A model generated the notes under the pieces. That model saw nothing but the letters and a program-made list of their open reading frames with translations, made no database searches and had not been told where the DNA came from. Below, piece after piece: positions 27,384 through 35,238 of a DNA stretch of 64,000 nt (position 1 is the first letter of the stretch; every line of letters starts with the position of its first letter). Made by a program: the position numbers and the translations under genes. The stretch is from Lentzea nigeriaca (lineage in GTDB: Bacteria > Actinomycetota > Actinomycetes > Mycobacteriales > Pseudonocardiaceae), in NCBI RefSeq assembly GCF_016907955.1, contig NZ_JAFBCX010000003.1, forward strand, positions 496,001 to 560,000. The letters run 5' to 3'.

Positions 27384-28335
27384 CGATGGCCCCCAAGCGG
27401 TGCTCCACTCCGCCGACGAACCGCGTCAGCTCCTTGGCCATGCCGTAGTAGCGGTGCATCGGGTAGGTGATGTCGAGCCCCAGGCCGCCGTGCAGGTGGT
27501 GGCAGGTGTGGACGGCCGGGAGCGCTTCGGCGGCCAGCCAGTAGGCGGCCGTGGCGAGGTCGTAGTCGTCGAGGCTCCAGCAGGCGGTCAGTGCCGCGAG
27601 GTGGAGGGTGCGGGAGGCGATGTAGACGTCCGCGACCTGGCACGCGGCCGCCTGGAACGTCGACAACGGCTTGCCGAACTGGTGACGGGTGCCGACGTGC
27701 TGCACCGTGAGGTCGAGCGCTCCTGCCAGCACACCGTCCGCGATCGCACACGCACCGGCCAGCGCGAATCGGCGCAGGTTCTCGGCCGCGCCGCGCAGCT
27801 CTTCGCCGCGAGCGCCTTCGAAGCACACGGTTCCGTCCGAAATGGACACACCGGGTTGCGCCGGATCGACCACGTAGACCCCGGTGTCGGCGCTCACGAG
27901 GATCCGCCGCGCCTCGGCGGCGTGCGGCACGTTGATCTTCATGCCGAAGATCCCGTCCGGCCCCGCCTTCGTGCTCGGCAGCGTGGGCAGAGGCGCGGAC
28001 GGTTCGCTCAGCGCCGCCGTGAACACGCCGTGCTGCTCCACGATCAGCGGCAGCAGCTCGTCCTGCTGCTCGGGAGTCCCGTGCGCGACGATTGGCAGCA
28101 CTCCCAACGCGAGTGTCGCCAGCGCGGGCACGTCCACGGCCCGCCGCCCGACCTCGGTGAGCAGGACGGCGGTTTCCAGGACGCCGAGCCCATCGCCACC
28201 GAGTCGTTCCGGAACGGCCAGGGCCAGCAAACCCGCTTCCCCCAAGGCTTTCCACGGGGTGTCGCTCTCCCTGCCCAGCACGTCGGCCGCCAGCGCGGCG
28301 ATCTCCCGCTGGGTCTCGTCGAGCTCGAAATCCAT
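27373..28335 (-). CDS. fadE28: FadE28/ChsE1, partner subunit of the side-chain acyl-CoA dehydrogenase
   Basis: A 320-residue acyl-CoA dehydrogenase family subunit, the shorter partner of FadE29. It has MDFELDETQREIAALAADVL, PERLGGDGLGVLETAVLLTE, GTRHQFGKPLSTFQAAACQVADVYIA and THHL-like CHHLHGGLGLDITYPMHRYY near the C-terminus. In the ChsE1-ChsE2 complex each heterodimer has one FAD site built from both chains. The start at 28335 follows AGGGAG and lies 14 bases behind the fadE34 stop. The protein is slightly shorter than mycobacterial FadE28 (339). Confidence 0.9.
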   Translation of the reverse strand: MDFELDETQREIAALAADVLGRESDTPWKALGEAGLLALAVPERLGGDGLGVLETAVLLTEVGRRAVDVPALATLALGVLPIVAHGTPEQQDELLPLIVEQHGVFTAALSEPSAPLPTLPSTKAGPDGIFGMKINVPHAAEARRILVSADTGVYVVDPAQPGVSISDGTVCFEGARGEELRGAAENLRRFALAGACAIADGVLAGALDLTVQHVGTRHQFGKPLSTFQAAACQVADVYIASRTLHLAALTACWSLDDYDLATAAYWLAAEALPAVHTCHHLHGGLGLDITYPMHRYYGMAKELTRFVGGVEHRLGAIDVH

Positions 28336-28349
28336 CAGGGCTCCCTGCG

Positions 28350-30245
28350 TCAAATTTCCCTGGGTAGACCGAGAATCCGTTCGCCGGCGAGGTTCATCAG
28401 CACCTGGGTCGTCCCGCCGGCGATGCTCAGGCACCGGGTGAGCAGGAACTCGTGGACCACGTCGCTGTGCACGCTCGCCTCCGGTCCGAGCAGCTCGACC
28501 GCGAACTCGGCGACGTCCTGCCGCTGCCGCACCCCGACGAGCTTGCGCACGCTGGACTCCGCCCCCGGCTCCTGCCCGCTCAGCACGCGCAGGCTCGCCC
28601 GCAGGTCCAGCGCCGCGACCGCGAGCCCCTGCGCCACGAGCTCGCCCAGCCGTTCCGGGCGGTCGGTCGCAGCCTGGGAAGCCAGCACCCGTTCCAGCGA
28701 CTCACCCAGCGACGACCCCATCGCGACCCGTTCGTTGGCGAGCGTCGTGCGGGCCAGCCGCCAGCCGTCGTTGACCTCGCCGACCACGCAGTCGTCGGGC
28801 ACTAACACGTCGTCCAGGAAGACCTCGTTGAACCGGGCATCGCCGGTGATCTCCCGCAACGGCCGCACGTCGACGCCTTCGGAGCGCATGTCCACCAGGA
28901 AGTACGTGATGCCCTTGTGTTTGGGCACCGAGGAGTCCGTGCGGGCGAGGCAGATCGCCCAGTCGGCCTGGTGCGCGAGCGACGTCCACACCTTCTGCCC
29001 GGTGATCCGCCAGCCGCCGTCCACGCGGACCGCCCTGGTGCGCAACGACGCCAGGTCCGAGCCCGCCTCCGGTTCGCTGAACAGCTGGCACCACGTGATC
29101 TCGCCGCGCAACGTCGGCCGCACGAACCGTTCCTGCTGCTCGGCGGTCCCGTGCCGGAGGATCGTCGGCCCCGCCCAGCCGCCGATCACCAGGTCGGGCC
29201 TGCGCACCCCGGCACGCGCGAACTCGTCGTCGATCACCAGCAACCGCGCGGGGTCGGCGTCCAACCCGTACGGACGTGGCCAGTGCGGGACGAGGAAACC
29301 GCTGTCCGCCAGCCGTTCCCGCTGGGCGGCGGGATCCAGCCCGGCGATCCCCTCGGCGAACGCCCGCACCTCCGGATCGCCCGTGATCTCCACAGCGTGA
29401 GAGCGACGCATGCCTTGCAGAGCCAGCTCCGCGACCCGCCGCCGCCACCGGGTCGTCCCACCGGCGAGCTGTTGCAGGGACAACGCCCGGCGCAGGTAGC
29501 GGTGGGCGTCGTGTTCCCAGGTGAACCCGATGCCGCCCAGTACCTGGATGCAGTCCTTGGCATTGCGCACCGCCGCGTCCAGCGCCACGGCCGCCGCGAC
29601 CGCCGCCGCCAGCGGGTGTTCGTCCTCCCCGACCGACCCTGCCGCGTCCCACGCGACCGAACTGGCCTGCTCCGCCCGGCACAGCATCTCGACGCACAGG
29701 TGCTTCACGGCCTGGAACGACCCGATCGCCCGGCCGAACTGCTGACGCTGCTTGGCATACGAGACCGCGGTGTTCAGGCACCACGCGGCGATCCCGCTCG
29801 CCTCGGCCGCCATCAACGTGATCGCGAGATCCGTCGGATCATCGACCTCGACGCCGGGTTCGGTGACGACCACCGAGCCCAGCGACCGCGAGAGGTCGAC
29901 GGCGTCGAGCTCGGTCACCTGCCCGACGGGCGCGAGCCGCCAGGAGTCCGTTCTGACCAGCACATGCGTGGCTTCGGCCGCGCCGACCACGTGGTGAGAC
30001 GAGAACCCGAATCCCGCGATCCCCTCGAACTCGGGGACCAGCACGGACGCCAGCGCTGTGGGCAGCAACGGCCCTGGCACGAGGTTCTCCGCGGCCCGTT
30101 CGAGCATCACCGCGAGATCGACGACCGTGCCGCCCTCCCGCACCACCTCGAAGAACCCGACCCGGACGAGGTCGGCCCACTCACCCTTCGCGGCGTCCAC
30201 GCTGTCCCGCAGCGCTCGTTGTTCCCCGGTCGTGGCGATCGGCAT
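28350..30245 (-). CDS. fadE34: FadE34/ChsE3-type double acyl-CoA dehydrogenase, compact form
   Basis: A 631-residue protein in which two acyl-CoA dehydrogenase domains are fused, as in Rv3573c (ChsE3), which acts on the five-carbon side chain in the second-last beta-oxidation round. Domain 1 ends with KQRQQFGRAIGSFQAVKHL and CIQVLGGIGFTWEHDAHRYLRRA (about 168-255). Domain 2 holds CQLFSEPEAGSDLASLRTRA (about 385-405) and SIAGGTTQVLMNLAGERILGLPR at the end. It is about 80 residues shorter than the mycobacterial protein, with the losses in the N-terminal helices and middle domain of domain 1. It heads the leftward operon and is divergent from kstR over a KstR box. Confidence 0.9.
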   Translation of the reverse strand: MPIATTGEQRALRDSVDAAKGEWADLVRVGFFEVVREGGTVVDLAVMLERAAENLVPGPLLPTALASVLVPEFEGIAGFGFSSHHVVGAAEATHVLVRTDSWRLAPVGQVTELDAVDLSRSLGSVVVTEPGVEVDDPTDLAITLMAAEASGIAAWCLNTAVSYAKQRQQFGRAIGSFQAVKHLCVEMLCRAEQASSVAWDAAGSVGEDEHPLAAAVAAAVALDAAVRNAKDCIQVLGGIGFTWEHDAHRYLRRALSLQQLAGGTTRWRRRVAELALQGMRRSHAVEITGDPEVRAFAEGIAGLDPAAQRERLADSGFLVPHWPRPYGLDADPARLLVIDDEFARAGVRRPDLVIGGWAGPTILRHGTAEQQERFVRPTLRGEITWCQLFSEPEAGSDLASLRTRAVRVDGGWRITGQKVWTSLAHQADWAICLARTDSSVPKHKGITYFLVDMRSEGVDVRPLREITGDARFNEVFLDDVLVPDDCVVGEVNDGWRLARTTLANERVAMGSSLGESLERVLASQAATDRPERLGELVAQGLAVAALDLRASLRVLSGQEPGAESSVRKLVGVRQRQDVAEFAVELLGPEASVHSDVVHEFLLTRCLSIAGGTTQVLMNLAGERILGLPREI

Positions 30246-30275
30246 ACGACCTCCTCCAAGATGTGAAGGAGTTTA

Positions 30276-30289
30276 TAGAACGTGTTCTA
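30276..30289. promoter_or_regulatory. KstR operator between fadE34 and kstR
   Basis: TAGAACGTGTTCTA is a perfect 14-base palindrome and fits the KstR consensus TnnAACnnGTTnnA. It lies 31 bases before the fadE34 start and 83 bases before the kstR ribosome binding site. It should give KstR autoregulation and control of the side-chain operon. Confidence 0.92.
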
Positions 30290-30371
30290 ATTCGGGCAAC
30301 AGATCATGGCCGCCAAACCGATCGAGTACGATGGAGGCGCAGCTGCAACACGTTCCAGGAGGATCATCTCC

Positions 30372-30980
30372 GTGTCACCCTCGAAGTCCCGCACGGACGC
30401 GCTGATGGCGGGCGAGGAGCTCAGCTCCGCGGCCCAGCGCGAACGGCGCAAGCGGATCGTCGACGCGACCATCGCGCTGGCGTCCAAGGGCGGTTTCGAC
30501 GCCGTCCAGATGCGCGCTGTCGCCGACAGGGCGGACGTCGCGCTGGGCACGTTGTACCGCTACTTCCCGTCGAAGGTCCACCTGCTCGTGTCGAGCCTCG
30601 CGGTGGAACTGGAGCGCGCCCAGGAGAAGATGGACCGCACCACTGTGCCCGGCGACAGCGCCTACGAGCGCGTGCTGTTCGTCCTCGGCCGCATCACCAG
30701 GGGCCTGCAGCGCAACCCGCACCTCACCGAGGCGATGACGCGCGCGTTCACGTTCGCCGACGCCTCCGCGGGCGCCGAGGTCGACCGCGTGGCCTGGCTG
30801 ATGGAGAGCATGTTCACCCGCGCCATGAGCGCCGAGGAGCCGACCGACGAGCAGAAGGCCATCGCCCGCGTGATCGGCGACGTGTGGCTGTCCAACCTGG
30901 TCGCCTGGGTCACCCGACGCGCCACGGCCACGGACGTCGCGAACCGGCTCGAGCTCACGGTGCGCCTGCTGCTCAAGTGA
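30372..30980 (+). CDS. kstR: KstR, TetR-family repressor of steroid catabolism
   Basis: A 202-residue TetR repressor matching Rv3574 of M. tuberculosis. The DNA-binding domain has AQRERRKRIVDATIALASKGGFDAVQMRAVADRADVALGTLYRYFPSKVHLLVS, nearly identical to the mycobacterial protein, and the ligand domain has LQRNPHLTEAMTRAF and IARVIGDVWLSNLVAWVTRRA. KstR is released by long-chain steroid CoA thioesters. The GTG at 30372 is chosen because AGGAGGA stands eight bases ahead and the resulting length equals the mycobacterial one (199). An ATG at 30306 would add 22 residues without support. Two KstR boxes in this window (15792 and 30276) mark its local targets. Confidence 0.95.
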   Translation: MSPSKSRTDALMAGEELSSAAQRERRKRIVDATIALASKGGFDAVQMRAVADRADVALGTLYRYFPSKVHLLVSSLAVELERAQEKMDRTTVPGDSAYERVLFVLGRITRGLQRNPHLTEAMTRAFTFADASAGAEVDRVAWLMESMFTRAMSAEEPTDEQKAIARVIGDVWLSNLVAWVTRRATATDVANRLELTVRLLLK

Positions 30981-31055
30981 GTCTTCAGTCCTCGCACCGG
31001 TTCTGCGGGATGACCCCGGAGTCACACCCCCGAACCATGCCCTAACGTCTGTCCT

Positions 31056-31457
31056 ATGAAGACGCTCGTCGTGCTGGCGGTGCTGGCCGTGATCGGCACC
31101 GGCACCGTCGTCCTGGTCAACCACTTCGGCGGCTGGAACACGCTGATCGGCAAGGCCTGGGCCATCACCTACGAGGTGCGGACCGAGCCGGCCGTCAACG
31201 GTCTCGTGCAGGTCCAGTACCTCGAGAACCCGGACAGGTACAAGAAGCAGACCCCGCAGTCCGTCACCAAGAACGCTCCCGTTCCCTTCACGCACGAGGT
31301 GGTCATCAACTACGGCGAGAAGGCCCAGGTCGCGGCGACACCCAACGGCGACGAGGTGCTGTCGTGCCGCATCCTGCTCGACGGCGTGAAGGAGCTGGCC
31401 AGCGCCACCGCACCGCGCGGCCAGAAGGTGACGTGTGAGGCGACGACCGCCAGCTAG
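31056..31457 (+). CDS. MmpS-like membrane-anchored accessory protein
   Basis: A 133-residue protein with one N-terminal membrane segment (about 3-22, LVVLAVLAVIGTGTVVLV) and an extracytoplasmic beta domain. ITYEVRTEPAVNGLVQVQYL, PFTHEVVINYGEKAQVAATP and CRILLDGVKELASATAP are typical of MmpS-family accessory proteins. Two cysteines (in LSCRI and VTCEA) could form a disulphide. Classic MmpS proteins assist MmpL transporters, but no mmpL is adjacent, and the gene seems to stand alone between kstR and the molybdenum hydroxylase operon. The family assignment is from pattern; the partner is unknown. Confidence 0.75.
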   Translation: MKTLVVLAVLAVIGTGTVVLVNHFGGWNTLIGKAWAITYEVRTEPAVNGLVQVQYLENPDRYKKQTPQSVTKNAPVPFTHEVVINYGEKAQVAATPNGDEVLSCRILLDGVKELASATAPRGQKVTCEATTAS

Positions 31458-31550
31458 GCGTTCAGGTTGATGAACCTCGAACCGGAACTTCGGTAGGGAT
31501 TGACCGCTCGAATCGATACTGATTGTGTGGCTCCGAGCACAGGGGGTCAC

Positions 31551-32120
31551 GTGACAACCAGCAGGCGGCAGTTCTTCGGTCGGGCGGCGGCGGTCTCGGC
31601 CGGAGTCGCGCTGACCTCACCACTGGAAGAGGCCGTCGCCGCGCCAGAGAACGACTCCGGCGTCGTCGAGGTGGCGTTCAAGGTCAACGGCGAACGCCGG
31701 AAGCTCGGCGTCGACCCGCGGGTCACGCTGCTCGACGCGCTGCGGGAGCGGCTGCAGCTCACCGGCACGAAGAAGGGCTGCGACCGCGGCCAGTGCGGCG
31801 CGTGCACGGTCCACGTCGACGACCGTCGGGTGCTGTCGTGCCTGACGCTCGCGGTGACGGTGCAGGGCAAGGAAGTCACGACGATCGAGGGCATCGCCGA
31901 CGGCGGCGAGCTGCATTCCGTCCAGCGGGCGTTCATCGAGAACGACGGGTTCCAGTGCGGGTTCTGCACGTCCGGGCAGATCATGTCGGCGGTCAAGGTC
32001 GTCGAGGAGCGCGAGGTCCGCACCGACGACCAGATCCGCGAAGCCATGTCCGGCAACATCTGCCGCTGCGGCGCCTACCCGAACATCCTCGCGGCGATCA
32101 AGCAGGTCAAGGAGAGCTGA
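31551..32120 (+). CDS. Tat-exported [2Fe-2S] subunit of a molybdenum hydroxylase (PaoA/YagT type)
   Basis: A 189-residue iron-sulphur subunit of a xanthine oxidase-family enzyme. The N-terminus has a twin-arginine signal, TTSRRQFFGRAAAVSAGVAL (2-21), so the folded complex is probably exported. The first cluster is bound by C77, C82, C85 and C97 (GCDRGQCGACTVHV and LSC), the second by C136, C139, C171 and C173 (CGFCTSGQ and CRCGAY). The GTG at 31551 after AGGGGGT gives this signal peptide; an upstream start at 31500 would bury it. It overlaps the FAD subunit gene by one base (TGATG), and the order small-FAD-Mo is that of paoABC. Confidence 0.9.
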   Translation: MTTSRRQFFGRAAAVSAGVALTSPLEEAVAAPENDSGVVEVAFKVNGERRKLGVDPRVTLLDALRERLQLTGTKKGCDRGQCGACTVHVDDRRVLSCLTLAVTVQGKEVTTIEGIADGGELHSVQRAFIENDGFQCGFCTSGQIMSAVKVVEEREVRTDDQIREAMSGNICRCGAYPNILAAIKQVKES

Positions 32121-33097
32121 TGCGCGCGTTCGACTACGCCGCGGCGGCCACCGTCGACGACGCCCTGAAGCTCGCGCGGCCGGGCTCCGCGTTCCTCGCC
32201 GGTGGCACGACGCTCGTCGACCTGATGAAGCTCGACGTCCTGACGCCCGACCGGGTCATCGACGTCAACTCCCTGCCGCTCAAGGGCATCCGGCTGCACG
32301 CGGGCGCGCTGCGGATCGGGGCGCTGGAACGGATGAGCGACGTCGCCGCGCATCCCGTCGTCACGGCGGTTCACCCGATGATCTCCCGCGCGTTGCTGCT
32401 CAGCGCCTCCTGGCAGTTGCGGAACATGGCGAGCATCGGCGGAAATCTCCTGCAGCGCACGCGGTGCGACTACTTCCGTGACGTCACGTCGGCGTGCAAC
32501 AAGCGGCGGCCGGGCAGCGGGTGTCCCGCGCTGACCGGCGTCAACCGGGGCCACGCGATCCTCGGCACCAGCGACTCGTGCGTCGCGACCCACGCCAGTG
32601 ACGTCGCCGTCGCGTTCGTCGCGTTGGAAGCCCAGGTCGTGGTGCGCGGCAAGGACGGCGACAGAACCATCCCGCTCGACGACTTCTACCGCCTGCCGGG
32701 CAGCACGCCGGAACGGGAGAACGCGCTCGCACCCGGCGAACTGGTCGCCGAGGTGGTCGTGCCGACGCTGCCCTGGGCCCGGCACTCCACCTACCTCAAG
32801 ATCCGCGACCGGCAGTCCTACGAGTTCGCGCTCACGTCCGTGGCGGCGGCGGTCGACCTCAAGCGCGGTGTGGTGCAGGACGTCCGGCTCGCGGCGGGCG
32901 GTGTGGGCACGAAACCGTGGCGGCTGCGAGCCGTCGAGGAAGCCCTGAAAGGCGGCGTGGCGATGGAAAGAACGTTCGCCGATGCCGCCGAGTCCGCTGT
33001 GGACGGAGCACGGCCGTTGGCGCACAACGCGTTCAAGACCAGCCTGCTCAAGCGCTCGATCGTCCGCGCCCTGCTCGACGCGGCAGGTGTGCGATGA
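32120..33097 (+). CDS. FAD-binding subunit of a molybdenum hydroxylase with extra cysteine cluster (PaoB type)
   Basis: A 325-residue FAD subunit. The FAD-binding motifs FLAGGTTLVDLMKL (26-39) and NMASIGGNLLQRTRC (102-116) are present. It also has the insertion seen in PaoB/YagS that binds an extra [4Fe-4S] cluster, with C116, C126, C135 and C154 (RCDYFRD, SACNKRRPGSGCPA, TSDSC). This insertion separates it from ordinary CO dehydrogenase or xanthine dehydrogenase medium subunits. It carries electrons from the molybdenum subunit to an acceptor. It starts at the ATG overlapping the previous stop and overlaps the next gene by four bases (ATGA). Confidence 0.9.
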   Translation: MRAFDYAAAATVDDALKLARPGSAFLAGGTTLVDLMKLDVLTPDRVIDVNSLPLKGIRLHAGALRIGALERMSDVAAHPVVTAVHPMISRALLLSASWQLRNMASIGGNLLQRTRCDYFRDVTSACNKRRPGSGCPALTGVNRGHAILGTSDSCVATHASDVAVAFVALEAQVVVRGKDGDRTIPLDDFYRLPGSTPERENALAPGELVAEVVVPTLPWARHSTYLKIRDRQSYEFALTSVAAAVDLKRGVVQDVRLAAGGVGTKPWRLRAVEEALKGGVAMERTFADAAESAVDGARPLAHNAFKTSLLKRSIVRALLDAAGVR

Positions 33098-35238
33098 TCG
33101 GCCAGCCCGTCGACCGGGTCGACGGCCGCATCAAGGTCACCGGCGCGGCACCGTACGCCGCCGACACCAAGGTCCCCGGCGTCGCCTACGGCTACCTCGT
33201 CACGAGCACGATCGGCAAAGGCTCCGTCACCGCGATGGACACGGCCGCGGCGCTGGCCTCCCCCGGCGTGCTCGCCGTGTACACACCGTTCAACCCGCTC
33301 AAGCTCTTCGCGTACGTCCAGGAGCAGAACGACGAGCGCTTCCCTCCGCTGCAGGACAACGAGGTGCGGTTCTTCGGCCAGGCCATCGGGTTCGTCGTCG
33401 CCGAGACCTGGGAGCAGGCCCGTGACGCCGCCGGCCTGGTCACCGCGACCTACCAGCAGCAGCCGCCGGCCACGGAGTTCCCCGGCCGGACCGCGCGGAG
33501 GTTCGATGAGGTCGAAGAGGTCGTCGGCACCCAGGCCCTCGGCGACATCACCTTCACCGCCACCTACACAACGCCGTTCCAGCACCACTGCGCGATGGAA
33601 CCGCACGCGACTGTCGCGACCTGGAACGGCGACCACCTGACCGTCTACACGGTGTCGCAGGGCGCGCTTCTGGTGCAGCGCAGGCTGTCCGAGACGCTCG
33701 GCATCGACGCGGCGAAGATCCACGTGCTCAGCCCGCACGTGGGCGGTGGGTTCGGCGGCAAGTGGGGCAACTGGGCGCAGGTACCGCTGGCGTGCGCCGC
33801 GTCCAAAGCACTGGGCCGGCCGATCAAGGCCGTGCTCACGCGCGAGCAGGTGTTCGCGATGGCCGGACATCGGCCGACGACCGAGCAAACTCTCACAATG
33901 ACGTGCACGGCCGACGGCAAGCTCACGTCGATCGTCAACGACGGTGTGACGAGCCGCGGCCTCGGCGGCAACTGGTCCGAGTCCGTCGCGAACTGGACGC
34001 TCACCACCTACGCGAGCCCCAACATCCGCGTCACCAAGAAGATCGTGCCGCTCAACCTCGGCGCGGCGACCGTGATGCGGGCACCCGGCGAGGCCAACGG
34101 CTCGTTCGCGCTGGAGAGCGCGATGGACGAGCTCGCCGAGCAGCTCGGCGTCGACCCGGTCGAGCTGCGGCTGCGCAACTACGCGACCCTCGTGCCCAAC
34201 ACCGGGAAACCCTGGTCCAGCAAGCATCTCGACGAGTGCTACCGGATCGGGGCGGAGGAGTTCGGCTGGGCCGAGCGGCCCAAGGGAGTCCGCGCGACCG
34301 TCGACGGCGACTGGCTCGTCGGCACCGGCATGGCCACCGCCACCTACGGCGCGGGCCGCGGCCAGGCGTCGGTCAAGGTCCGGCTGCACCCGGACGGCAC
34401 CGCGTCCGTCTCCGGCACCGCCGCCGACCTGGGCACCGGCCAATACACCGTGTTCGCGATCCTGGTCGCCGACGAGCTGGGCATCCCGGTCTCCAGCGTA
34501 CGGCCGGAGCTCGGCGACTCCACCTCCCCCGCCGCGGCGAACGCGGGTGGCTCAACATCGACAGGCACCAACGGCCCCGCGGTCCAGGTCGCGGCCAAGG
34601 CGGTGCAGACCGAGCTGATCACCCTCGCGGTCTCGAACCCGCGTTCTCCGTTCCACGGCAAGGATCCCGCGACGGTCGTCGACCGCGACGGCAGCATCTC
34701 GTCCGGCGGCGTGACGATGAGCTTCGGCACGCTGCTCACGACGTGCGACGTCGGTGGCGTCGAAGCGGTCGGCACCTCGCCCCGGCTCGTCGACCCCGAG
34801 CACGGCTACCGGTCGTTCGGCGCGCACTTCTGCGAGGTGCGCGTGCATCGGCTGACCGGCGAACCACGCGTGACGCGCTGGCGGTCCGTGTGCGACGCGG
34901 GCACGATCGTGAACGCCAAAGCAGCCCGCAGCCAGATCCAGGGCGCGGTGGTCATGGGCATCGGCCAGACGTTGCTGGAGGCCACCGAGGTCGACCACGC
35001 CACGGGCCGTTTCGCCAACGCCAACCTCGCCTCCTACCTGGTGCCGGTGCACTCCGACATCCCGAAGATCGACGTCCGGTTCCTGAACCACCCCGACCCG
35101 CTGGTCAGCGGGCTCGGCGCCAAGGGCATCGGCGAGCTCGGCATCGTCGGCGTGGCCGGCGCGATCGCGAACGCCGTCCACCACGCGACGGGTGTCCGGG
35201 TTCGCGATCTGCCGATCACACTGGACAAACTGCTTTAG
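33094..35238 (+). CDS. molybdenum cofactor-binding large subunit, aldehyde oxidoreductase (PaoC type)
   Basis: A 714-residue catalytic subunit of the xanthine oxidase family. The substrate is probably an aromatic or aliphatic aldehyde by analogy to PaoABC. VGGGFGGKWGNW binds the cofactor around residue 215, VMRAPGEANGSFALESAMDELAE lies around 325-347, and the catalytic base is E681 in AKGIGELGIVG. The predicted start (MIGQPVDRVDGRIKVTGAAPYAAD) is typical. It has no signal peptide of its own, so export would rely on the Tat signal of the small subunit. A MobA-like chaperone (PaoD/XdhC) is not found next to it. Its last four bases overlap the convergent antiporter gene. Confidence 0.9.
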   Translation: MIGQPVDRVDGRIKVTGAAPYAADTKVPGVAYGYLVTSTIGKGSVTAMDTAAALASPGVLAVYTPFNPLKLFAYVQEQNDERFPPLQDNEVRFFGQAIGFVVAETWEQARDAAGLVTATYQQQPPATEFPGRTARRFDEVEEVVGTQALGDITFTATYTTPFQHHCAMEPHATVATWNGDHLTVYTVSQGALLVQRRLSETLGIDAAKIHVLSPHVGGGFGGKWGNWAQVPLACAASKALGRPIKAVLTREQVFAMAGHRPTTEQTLTMTCTADGKLTSIVNDGVTSRGLGGNWSESVANWTLTTYASPNIRVTKKIVPLNLGAATVMRAPGEANGSFALESAMDELAEQLGVDPVELRLRNYATLVPNTGKPWSSKHLDECYRIGAEEFGWAERPKGVRATVDGDWLVGTGMATATYGAGRGQASVKVRLHPDGTASVSGTAADLGTGQYTVFAILVADELGIPVSSVRPELGDSTSPAAANAGGSTSTGTNGPAVQVAAKAVQTELITLAVSNPRSPFHGKDPATVVDRDGSISSGGVTMSFGTLLTTCDVGGVEAVGTSPRLVDPEHGYRSFGAHFCEVRVHRLTGEPRVTRWRSVCDAGTIVNAKAARSQIQGAVVMGIGQTLLEATEVDHATGRFANANLASYLVPVHSDIPKIDVRFLNHPDPLVSGLGAKGIGELGIVGVAGAIANAVHHATGVRVRDLPITLDKLL

